NCBI GenBank assembly: GCA_903970355.1
Contig: CAJCIF010000301.1
Span: forward strand, 1-6,095
Reading direction: 5' to 3'
Source of the DNA: Actinomycetota bacterium
GTDB taxonomy: Bacteria; Cyanobacteriota; Vampirovibrionia; Obscuribacterales; Obscuribacteraceae
Length of the DNA stretch: 6,095 nt
Shown: piece by piece, positions 1-4,685 of the stretch
Numbering within the stretch: the stretch's first letter is position 1
How the letters are laid out: each line of letters starts with the position of its first letter
The notes under the pieces: generated by a model
Told to the model about the DNA's origin: nothing
Database searches by the model: none
What the model saw: the letters and a program-made list of their open reading frames with translations, nothing else
Translations under genes and position numbers: made by a program

Positions 1-415
1 GAACATGAATTTTTTGTTCGAGTTGATCGACCGTAAAAGGTTTGCTGAGATAGTCATCCATTCCCGCTTCAAGGCACTTCTCCCGGTCGCCCGGCAAAGC
101 GCGCGCAGTAACGGCGATAATCGGTGTATGGCGTCCGTATGTGCGATCGATCTCTCGAATGCGCTGTGCACATTCCGCACCGCTCATATCCGGCATTTTG
201 CAGTCGAGCAAAATGATATCGAATGTCTCGCTTTGAGCGGCAGCAAGTCCGTCCGTGCAACGCTTTACTATGTTTGCCGACATTTTGAGCCGTTGTGCGA
301 AGGCTCTGAAAATGATTTGCTGATCTTCGTTGTCTTCTATAACAAGCACGGACACTGTGGGATTCATTCGTCTCGAAGCGGTTTGATGGAATTCCGAGTT
401 GAAAGCTTGTCTCAT
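1..415 (-). CDS. Response regulator, receiver (REC) domain, partial at left edge
   Basis: The minus strand is open from an ATG at 415 to the window edge, giving 138 codons without a stop. The translation is a textbook CheY-like receiver domain: acidic pair E27/D28 in VLVIEDNED, phosphoacceptor D71 in LLDCKMPDMSG, the conserved T103 in AVTA, and K125 in LSKPF. Such domains accept a phosphoryl group from a histidine kinase in the cytoplasm. The 'DCKMPDMSG' wording is common in receivers of phosphorelays and hybrid kinases, but here the domain sits at the N terminus. The protein is therefore either a stand-alone regulator or a REC followed by an output or HPt domain beyond the edge. ATG 415 is the first start after an in-frame TAG. 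ATG 367 (residue 17), only a few residues before the first beta strand, is an equally plausible start; neither has a strong Shine-Dalgarno. No partner kinase is visible. Confidence 0.9.
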   Translation of the reverse strand, partial: MRQAFNSEFHQTASRRMNPTVSVLVIEDNEDQQIIFRAFAQRLKMSANIVKRCTDGLAAAQSETFDIILLDCKMPDMSGAECAQRIREIDRTYGRHTPIIAVTARALPGDREKCLEAGMDDYLSKPFTVDQLEQKIHV

Positions 416-562
416 GGCGCCTGTAATTAGCTCAGCAGTATGTTTTCCCTAATTCAAGTGTATCGCAGCTTTGACGGTGTGTTTAGACCCCATCCATTGA
501 AGAGACCATAGGGACGGCGATTTGCGCAATCTTAAATTAGTTGCACGTTATGCTCCTGAGTC

Positions 563-587
563 CGTTTAAGCCCCCGTCATTTAAACG
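563..587. repeat. Inverted repeat in the gap between desaturase and response regulator
   Basis: Arms CGTTTAA (563-569) and TTAAACG (581-587) are exact reverse complements separated by 11 bases. The stem is AT-rich and has no adjacent T-run, so it is a poor intrinsic terminator for the desaturase, whose stop lies about 107 bases upstream on the minus strand. It could be an operator for the response regulator gene or chance. The rest of the 416-693 gap shows no convincing gene or promoter. Confidence 0.3.
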
Positions 588-693
588 TTACGGGTGCTAA
601 AGCCATCCTGCAAATACTGGGCAAAGACTGGCTCGAACGAGTGGAACTAGCACTACAGGCGGTGCTTGGTTGCGGCACTCAGGGCGGTGCGAT

Positions 694-1752
694 TTATTGC
701 AGTACCGGTTGTTTAGCCTCGGTTTGTTTTTCCGAGACTTGCTGCTCTGCCACCAGGTTTTCTTGTTCGAGGCTTTCCTGGGCGCGAACGGCCGAGGATT
801 CAATTGGGTTGCGACGCACATCCCAAATGATGCCCAATAACTCCATAAATTTGAGCCCGTAGTAGGTCAAATCAACTTCCCACCAGACCAAGCCTTGCCG
901 GGCGATACCGGGGTAGCGATGGTGGTTGTTATGCCAACCTTCACCCAAGGTTATAAGGGCAAGCAAGAAATTGTTTTTGCTTTCGTCTTCGGTTTCAAAT
1001 CTGCGTGTTCCCCAGATGTGAGAAAGCGAGTTGATGAAAAACGTGCCGTGATAAAGAAATGCCGTGCTAATGAAAGCCCAGACAACCAGTTGCCAGCCGT
1101 TGGTATGAAGTTGCGGCGCGTTGACTTTGAGAATCTCGCCTACCACCCAAACCCCGAAAGTAGCGCTAATCGGAAATGCCCAGTCGAATCGATTCAGAAA
1201 TACCAATTCCGGAAATTTGGCGAGATCGGGAATCTTGGAGTAGTCGGTCGGCAAATTGCTATAGCTTGTAATCCAACCCATATGCGAGTACCAGAAACCA
1301 CGCAATTTCGCTGAGTGCGGATCTCCTTCGGTATCGGACATTTGATGGTGCGTACGGTGATGTGCTGCCCACCAGAGTGGTCCACGCTGCACAGCGGTTA
1401 AACCCCACAACGCTATAAACAACTGGCCCGCTCGCGAGGTTTTGAAAGTGCGGTGCGAAAAATAGCGATGATAGAAGCCGGTGACGGCAAACATACGCCC
1501 TATGTAGAGCACTACTGCCATCCAGAATGCGATTGGGCTTACGCCTACAAAAAAGACGCATAAGCATACGGCATGGACAAAGATGAAAGAGGTTAGTCCT
1601 AACGGTCGGAACTGTGCCGGTTGGGCTCTAACAACATCTGCGCCTTCGGCGAAATAGTCTGAATCCAAAAAGTTGATGATTGGTTTTAAGTTCAAGAGAT
1701 GAGTTTCCGAATTGAATAGCGATATAACGTTTGTCCCTAGAGCATAAAGCAT
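694..1752 (-). CDS. Membrane fatty acid desaturase, stearoyl-CoA/delta-9 type
   Basis: This 352-residue protein belongs to the integral-membrane di-iron fatty acid desaturases, which use O2 and electrons to introduce a cis double bond (usually delta-9) into an acyl chain. All three histidine boxes are present: HRYFSH (95-100), HRTHH (132-136) and HNNHH (274-278). N241 and H245 in NSLSHIWG match further metal-site residues known from the stearoyl-CoA desaturase structure. Hydrophobic stretches near 52-70, 74-92, 109-121, 190-206 and 221-240 fit the family's membrane topology. Its likely role is adjusting membrane fluidity; acyl-CoA versus acyl-lipid substrate cannot be decided from sequence. 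Residues about 318-352 form a Gln/Glu-rich hydrophilic tail beyond the catalytic core. The ATG at 1752 lacks a clear Shine-Dalgarno, so the true start could lie slightly downstream; the histidine boxes are unaffected. It is preceded by 183 bases of repeat-rich DNA and probably has its own promoter. Confidence 0.95.
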   Translation of the reverse strand: MLYALGTNVISLFNSETHLLNLKPIINFLDSDYFAEGADVVRAQPAQFRPLGLTSFIFVHAVCLCVFFVGVSPIAFWMAVVLYIGRMFAVTGFYHRYFSHRTFKTSRAGQLFIALWGLTAVQRGPLWWAAHHRTHHQMSDTEGDPHSAKLRGFWYSHMGWITSYSNLPTDYSKIPDLAKFPELVFLNRFDWAFPISATFGVWVVGEILKVNAPQLHTNGWQLVVWAFISTAFLYHGTFFINSLSHIWGTRRFETEDESKNNFLLALITLGEGWHNNHHRYPGIARQGLVWWEVDLTYYGLKFMELLGIIWDVRRNPIESSAVRAQESLEQENLVAEQQVSEKQTEAKQPVLQ

Positions 1753-1786
1753 TCAGGGTTTCATTGGGGTAAATCAAATGACAACT

Positions 1787-1802
1787 CGAAACATATGTTT
1801 CG
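1787..1802. promoter_or_regulatory. Perfect 16-bp palindrome upstream of desaturase, candidate operator
   Basis: CGAAACATATGTTTCG is a perfect palindrome with no central gap, lying 34 bases upstream of the desaturase ATG (1752). Its size, symmetry and position are typical of operators bound by dimeric helix-turn-helix repressors. Desaturase genes in other bacteria are known targets of TetR-family lipid regulators such as DesT. That a regulator of this kind acts here is inference; no regulator gene of that family is in the window. A weak promoter-like pair (TCTCCA, 17 bases, TATGTT on the minus strand) would place the -10 inside the palindrome, but its match is poor. Confidence 0.5.
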
Positions 1803-1820
1803 GGCTTGGATGTGGAGAGC

Positions 1821-1886
1821 GGCGCGTTTCCGCAAGACAAGCTAGAGAAAGCTGAGAAATTTGTGAGAAATCTAGCTTTACGCGCC
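1821..1886. repeat. Nested inverted repeat upstream of the desaturase
   Basis: The outer arms GGCGCGT (1821-1827) and ACGCGCC (1880-1886) and the inner arms AAGCTAGA (1839-1846) and TCTAGCTT (1871-1878) are exact reverse complements, and they nest in the right order to fold as one long interrupted stem with a 24-base top. The two sides are asymmetric (11 unpaired bases against 1). TGAGAAAT occurs twice near the top (1853-1860 and 1864-1871), 11 bases apart, about one helical turn. It lies between the FAS1 stop and the desaturase start, both on the minus strand. It may be a structured leader, a protein-binding array, or a readthrough barrier; no T-run follows it, so an ordinary intrinsic terminator is unlikely. 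Confidence 0.5.
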
Positions 1887-1935
1887 GACTCAGTTTTTAC
1901 CACCTGGATGGTCTTTGCCCTTGTTTAGAAGCAAA

Positions 1936-2436
1936 TTACTGCAATTTGTCGGACGGCATTAAGACTTGATCGATTTCTTGAATATAGCCGTTGGTGCACG
2001 AAATATCCGGCTTGACGACATTGGCAGTCTCAACAGTCATAGCTGCTGGAGTGCCTCGGATCGCAAGCACATCACCTTCTAGTGTCTCAACAGTTCCATA
2101 TCTTGACGCGTCCCGGGAGATAACTTTCGCTCTTACGATGTGGTATTTGAGCAAATTTGCAAGTTTTGCTTTGTTGCTGAGAAGGTCATTGAGTGCCGGA
2201 GCTGGGAGCTTTGCAAAAGCGGCATCGTTTGGTGCAAAAATTGTCAAAGGACCTTTTTCCTTCAGGACCTTATCCATGTCAGCCGTTTGAAAAGCCTTGA
2301 GTAAAGTCGTGAAATTGCCGGCGGAATTTGCCGTGTCGAGTATGGTTTTACCACTGGTCTCTGCCATGGCGCCCGTACCGGCTCCAAGAACTACGATACT
2401 GAGGGCGAAGACGGCGGACTTGAGAGATGGAATCAT
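1936..2436 (-). CDS. Secreted fasciclin (FAS1) domain protein
   Basis: This 166-residue protein has a signal peptide (residues 1-25, cleavage likely after AMA) followed by one FAS1 domain (about 29-162). Visible family landmarks are the H1 region LTIFAPNDAAFAKLP (64-78), the central YH pair (98-99) and the H2 region NGYIQEIDQVLMP (149-161). FAS1 domains are extracellular or periplasmic folds linked to adhesion, matrix contacts and, in some bacteria, ligand binding; the exact role here is unknown. The length is usual for bacterial single-domain members. An AGAGG (2452-2448 on the minus strand) sits 11 bases before ATG 2436, a slightly long but usable spacing. The gene is divergent from the M48 protease and followed on the same strand by the desaturase, with a 183-base gap that suggests separate transcription. 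The single cysteine (C147) leaves no intradomain disulfide. Confidence 0.93.
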   Translation of the reverse strand: MIPSLKSAVFALSIVVLGAGTGAMAETSGKTILDTANSAGNFTTLLKAFQTADMDKVLKEKGPLTIFAPNDAAFAKLPAPALNDLLSNKAKLANLLKYHIVRAKVISRDASRYGTVETLEGDVLAIRGTPAAMTVETANVVKPDISCTNGYIQEIDQVLMPSDKLQ

Positions 2437-2493
2437 TGCGGTGAAATCCTCTTGTCAATATGGGTGCTTACGAGCAGAACAATTCTCCCAAAC

Positions 2494-2523
2494 ATTATCA
2501 TTCTTGCCCGAGTTTTAAATCAA
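2494..2523 (-). promoter_or_regulatory. Candidate sigma-70-type promoter for the FAS1 gene
   Basis: Read on the minus strand, TTGATT (2523-2518) and GATAAT (2499-2494) are separated by 18 bases and match the -35 and -10 consensus at 4 and 5 of 6 positions. Transcription would start near 2487 and give a leader of about 50 bases to the FAS1 ATG at 2436. It is a match by eye only. Confidence 0.35.
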
Positions 2524-2602
2524 AAGTTTAAACCTGTTATTTCGTATTCCGGGTGGAACCCTCCCTACATTTTTATCTGCCCCTCGCCATAAGAAGAGAA
2601 GA

Positions 2603-2622
2603 TGGTACTAAATACGGTACCA
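2603..2622. repeat. Short inverted repeat in the divergent FAS1/M48 intergenic region
   Basis: TGGTAC (2603-2608) and GTACCA (2617-2622) are exact reverse complements around an 8-base spacer. A second, weaker pair, GACCA (2623-2627) and TGGTC (2647-2651), follows and overlaps TATACT (2642-2647), a possible -10 for the protease gene; no fitting -35 lies upstream of it. The position about 100-120 bases upstream of the protease start would suit an operator, but the arms are short enough to be chance. Confidence 0.3.
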
Positions 2623-2710
2623 GACCATTGTATTTTTCAATTATACTGGTCCGGGCACTTACGGCTGAGCATGTCGTCAATTTCCAAAGCAACTCAATAT
2701 ATATATGCCT

Positions 2711-2715
2711 TGAGG
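2711..2715 (+). promoter_or_regulatory. Ribosome binding site of the M48 protease gene
   Basis: TGAGG lies 8 bases before ATG 2724. This supports 2724 as the start rather than a longer upstream frame. Confidence 0.6.
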
Positions 2716-2723
2716 TTTAAAGC

Positions 2724-3575
2724 ATGGTATTTGCAAGCGGGTCAACTGGTGAGCCTTCTGGCGGTGGTTTTCGTATTAGTGGGCGGCTGATTATTGCCCT
2801 TGTCATTGCCGCGTTTTCAATTATTGGTTATCTAAGTTCAACCGAATACAATCCAATTACTCAGCAAAAGCAGCACGTTGATATCAGTCCACAACAAGAA
2901 ATTACGCTTGGATTGCAGTCCGCTCCGCAGATGGCCAATCAGTTTGGCGGAATGTCGAGGAATGCGACGATGCAGGCTGAGGTGTCGGAAATCGGCAACT
3001 CACTGGTTTCAAAGACAGAAGTTGGCACAACTCCTTATAAATTTGATTTCCATTTACTGGCGGACCAGAAGACAATTAACGCTTTTGCTTTACCAGGCGG
3101 CCAGGTGTTCATCACTGAGGGGCTACTGAAGCTTTTAAATACTCGCGGTGAAGTAGCTTGCACGCTTGCGCACGAAGTCGGTCATGTTGTGGCGCGTCAT
3201 TCCGCCCAGCAAATTGCCAAACAACAGTTGTCGCAAGGTTTAACCGGAGCCGCAGTTTTAGCTACTTATGATCCAAACGATCCTTCTACCCAAAACAACG
3301 CAGCTGTCGCTGCTTTGATCGCCCAAGTGGTCAGCTTGAAATTCGGCAGGCAGGATGAATTGGAAGCCGACAAACTAGGGGTACGTTTTGCTGCTAAGGC
3401 TGGTTATGACCCCCGTTCCATGATCAAGGTTATGCAAATACTTGAAAAGGTAAGCCGCTCCAGAACACCGGAATTCTTCAGCACACATCCAAATCCGCAG
3501 CACCGCATTGAACGCATTCAAGAAGCTATCGATCAGGAGTTCCCCGGGGGAGTGCCTGATGGCTTGACGCCTTGA
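2724..3575 (+). CDS. Membrane-anchored M48 family zinc metalloprotease
   Basis: This 283-residue protein carries the M48 signature HEVGH (150-154), whose two histidines bind zinc and whose glutamate is catalytic. E212 in DELEADKLG is the expected third zinc ligand (ExxAD pattern). The C-terminal STHPNPQHRIERI (253-265) matches the conserved SxHPxxxxRI element of BepA/LoiP-type enzymes, where the corresponding histidine can influence access to the active site. FALPGGQVFITEGLL (121-135) is another typical block. Residues about 21-38 are strongly hydrophobic after a short polar N terminus, without a lipobox cysteine, so the enzyme is probably anchored in the inner membrane with its catalytic domain outside the cytoplasm. 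No TPR domain follows, unlike BepA. Its likely role is envelope protein quality control; substrates are unknown. TGAGG at 8 bases supports the start. The LRV gene follows 79 bases later on the same strand, probably in one transcript. Confidence 0.94.
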   Translation: MVFASGSTGEPSGGGFRISGRLIIALVIAAFSIIGYLSSTEYNPITQQKQHVDISPQQEITLGLQSAPQMANQFGGMSRNATMQAEVSEIGNSLVSKTEVGTTPYKFDFHLLADQKTINAFALPGGQVFITEGLLKLLNTRGEVACTLAHEVGHVVARHSAQQIAKQQLSQGLTGAAVLATYDPNDPSTQNNAAVAALIAQVVSLKFGRQDELEADKLGVRFAAKAGYDPRSMIKVMQILEKVSRSRTPEFFSTHPNPQHRIERIQEAIDQEFPGGVPDGLTP

Positions 3576-3641
3576 CCGATGGATACCTAGGTTGCTGGAT
3601 TTTTTCAAGGGCATTCCGCATTACTATTTCCCCCAGAACGC

Positions 3642-3646
3642 AGGAG
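3642..3646 (+). promoter_or_regulatory. Ribosome binding site fixing the LRV protein start
   Basis: AGGAG is placed 8 bases before ATG 3655. The same frame is open from a TTG at 3592, but that codon has no usable Shine-Dalgarno, so ATG 3655 is preferred. Confidence 0.75.
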
Positions 3647-3654
3647 AAAAAGAA

Positions 3655-4143
3655 ATGCATTCAGTTATATATGAAGACTCAACCGACAACGATTCTACGG
3701 AACGGCTTGCTGAGCTCAGCCTGATCGCCGGCAATGCTGAAACTTCCTCTGAGATTCTGAAATCTGTGTTTTTCGAGTTTAAGCAGCTCTGCCCAATTTA
3801 CGATTTATTCGAAAAACTGGCCGTCAATCCGAATGCCGATCTCGATCTGCTTGAAATGCTTGCCGATGACGAATCGCCCATTGTAAGAGGCGTTGTCGCC
3901 AAAAATCCAAAGTCGATTTCGCTTATGTGGAAATTGGCGAAAGATAGAAGTGCTTATGTTCGTTATGAAATTGCCAAGACTTCTCACTTTCCCGATCATC
4001 TTTATCAATCACTAGTAAACGATGATGACCCTCGTGTATCGCGAAGAGCAATCCGCACGTTACGCAGAATGAAAGAGCATGATTCCTTGTTTGGCTCAAT
4101 TGTGCATTTATTCAGTGAAATGGGCCACCGAAAAGCCAGCTAA
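3655..4143 (+). CDS. Small leucine-rich-repeat-variant (LRV/HEAT-like) protein
   Basis: From ATG 3655 the product is 162 residues. It is mostly helical and has no signal peptide, so it is probably cytoplasmic. Residues about 51-136 contain three consecutive repeats of about 25 residues. Their marks are LAVNP (55-59), VAKNP (81-85) and IAKTS (106-110), each followed by a leucine-rich helix and an acidic turn ending in VR or VS (77-78, 102-103, 128-129). This matches the LRV pattern (A-x-NP ... L-x-x-L-A-x-D ... V-R), an alpha-solenoid repeat used for protein binding. No catalytic residues are visible and no enzymatic role is claimed. The N-terminal 15 residues are acidic and Ser/Thr-rich. It lies 79 bases after the M48 protease on the same strand without a clear terminator between, so co-transcription is likely, and a partner or adaptor role is possible but inferred. 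HEAT-like repeat is the alternative reading. Confidence 0.8.
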   Translation: MHSVIYEDSTDNDSTERLAELSLIAGNAETSSEILKSVFFEFKQLCPIYDLFEKLAVNPNADLDLLEMLADDESPIVRGVVAKNPKSISLMWKLAKDRSAYVRYEIAKTSHFPDHLYQSLVNDDDPRVSRRAIRTLRRMKEHDSLFGSIVHLFSEMGHRKAS

Positions 4144-4163
4144 ATAAGAGAGCATCATTAAAT

Positions 4164-4199
4164 GAAGCGCCCTGCACCATATTTGGTGCAGGGCGCTTC
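4164..4199. terminator. Perfect 16-bp hairpin between convergent genes, probable bidirectional terminator
   Basis: GAAGCGCCCTGCACCA (4164-4179) and TGGTGCAGGGCGCTTC (4184-4199) pair without mismatch around the loop TATT. The stem is GC-rich and sits 20 bases after the LRV stop and 10 bases after the stop of the convergent small secreted gene, exactly where a shared terminator is expected. Neither side is followed by a strong T-run (plus strand continues GGTGGGGTTCTT, minus strand ATTTAATG), so it may act partly as an RNA 3'-end stabiliser. Confidence 0.75.
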
Positions 4200-4201
4200 G
4201 G

Positions 4202-4221
4202 TGGGGTTCTTAATAACCCCA
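4202..4221. repeat. Second hairpin overlapping the stop of the small secreted gene
   Basis: TGGGGTT (4202-4208) and AACCCCA (4215-4221) form a 7-bp stem with a 6-base loop that includes the TAA of the small secreted protein gene. It sits only two bases from the large hairpin, so RNA in either direction would carry two adjacent stems. Confidence 0.5.
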
Positions 4222-4428
4222 GCGACGGTGATGTCTGTGGTGATGCCATCCGCAACCACCAGAGCCGTATCCACCGTAACCGTTATAGGGGCTCATCATG
4301 CCCGGATTAAATCCATAGTTTCTCACCGGTGCGTAATAACGGCCACCAAATAATCCTTGAGCATTTGCAACCGGTGGGGTCAGAATGACGCACATAAGGG
4401 CTGCTATTGACAATAACATCGCTTTCAT
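4210..4428 (-). CDS. Small secreted Gly/Tyr/His-rich protein
   Basis: From ATG 4428 this encodes 72 residues. Residues 1-23 are a clear signal peptide (short basic start, hydrophobic core LLSIAALMCVIL, cleavage after ANA). The mature part of about 49 residues begins QGLFGG, is rich in Gly, Tyr, Asn and Pro, and ends in a basic His cluster, WHHHRHHRRWGY (61-72), with one mature cysteine (C59). I recognise no family. The histidine cluster could bind metal and the Gly/Tyr part suggests a disordered, surface or matrix-type peptide; both are inference. An in-frame GTG at 4437 would add three residues (total 75), but AAAGAGG at 8 bases before ATG 4428 supports the shorter form. A shared hairpin terminator lies directly downstream. 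No convincing promoter was found in the AT-rich stretch upstream. Confidence 0.75.
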   Translation of the reverse strand: MKAMLLSIAALMCVILTPPVANAQGLFGGRYYAPVRNYGFNPGMMSPYNGYGGYGSGGCGWHHHRHHRRWGY

Positions 4429-4436
4429 AGTATCCA

Positions 4437-4443
4437 CCTCTTT
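4437..4443 (-). promoter_or_regulatory. Ribosome binding site of the small secreted protein
   Basis: AAAGAGG on the minus strand is 8 bases before ATG 4428, and it overlaps the alternative GTG at 4437. This placement argues for ATG 4428 as the start. Confidence 0.65.
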
Positions 4444-4526
4444 GCGCCATATACGACAGGGAAATTTTGCTTGGCACTGAGCAATATCTATATTTATAAA
4501 GGTTATACGTGTAGAGATTGTGGATG

Positions 4527-4545
4527 GAAAACGGCTCTCTGAGCC
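4527..4545 (-). terminator. Weak hairpin with T-run downstream of the hydrolase gene
   Basis: On the minus strand GGCTC (4545-4541), loop AGA and GAGCC (4537-4533) are followed by GTTTT. This resembles a small intrinsic terminator, but the stem is only 5 bp and lies about 140 bases after the hydrolase stop. It would separate the hydrolase from the small secreted gene. Confidence 0.35.
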
Positions 4546-4630
4546 TATTTACTAATACTGCCAGCGTCCAATAAATTGAACCGCGCACGGTATCACTGCC
4601 CTGGCGCGCTTGTTTTATAAACGAACAAAT

Positions 4631-4678
4631 CCAGTCCGAATATTGGGATCCGCGATTTTGCACTGCGATAAAGACTGG
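4631..4678. repeat. Distant inverted repeat just after the hydrolase stop
   Basis: CCAGTC (4631-4636) and GACTGG (4673-4678) are reverse complements 36 bases apart, starting 8 bases after the hydrolase TGA on the minus strand. The long loop makes a terminator function doubtful. The remaining gap down to 4429 shows only a short GC-rich imperfect pairing near 4582-4608. Confidence 0.25.
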
Positions 4679-4685
4679 TTAATAA

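Noticed and set aside
5..430. Plus-strand open frame of 141 codons
   Set aside because: It is antisense to the response regulator receiver domain, whose conserved residues are all intact on the minus strand; the plus-strand product has no recognisable features.
658..690. GGCGGTGC repeated 25 bases apart downstream of the desaturase stop
   Set aside because: Only 8 bases with two copies; too short to call a repeat family or a CRISPR-like array.
563..862. Plus-strand open stretch reading AKAILQILGKDWLERVELALQAVLG in its first part, with a possible GTG start at 641
   Set aside because: It has no Shine-Dalgarno, turns cysteine- and serine-rich where it becomes antisense to the desaturase C terminus, and matches no family I know. 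I considered a decayed gene remnant in 590-690 but cannot support it.
1628..1903. Minus-strand open frame of 91 codons ahead of the desaturase
   Set aside because: It overlaps the desaturase N terminus in another frame and ends in a low-complexity Arg/Cys run; the upstream part is the repeat-rich regulatory region.
2454..2459. TTGACA on the minus strand upstream of FAS1, a perfect -35 consensus
   Set aside because: It lies only 18 bases from the start codon, so there is no room for a -10 and leader; taken as chance.
2602..2790. Plus-strand open frame of 62 codons with an apparent membrane segment
   Set aside because: Its hydrophobic end comes from reading the protease membrane segment out of frame, and the protease has its own well-placed ribosome binding site at 2711-2715.
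3592..3654. N-terminal extension of the LRV protein from TTG 3592
   Set aside because: There is no ribosome binding site for the TTG, whereas ATG 3655 has AGGAG at 8 bases.
4307..4663. Minus-strand open frame of 118 codons
   Set aside because: It overlaps the small secreted gene in another frame, has no family features, and its start lacks a convincing Shine-Dalgarno.
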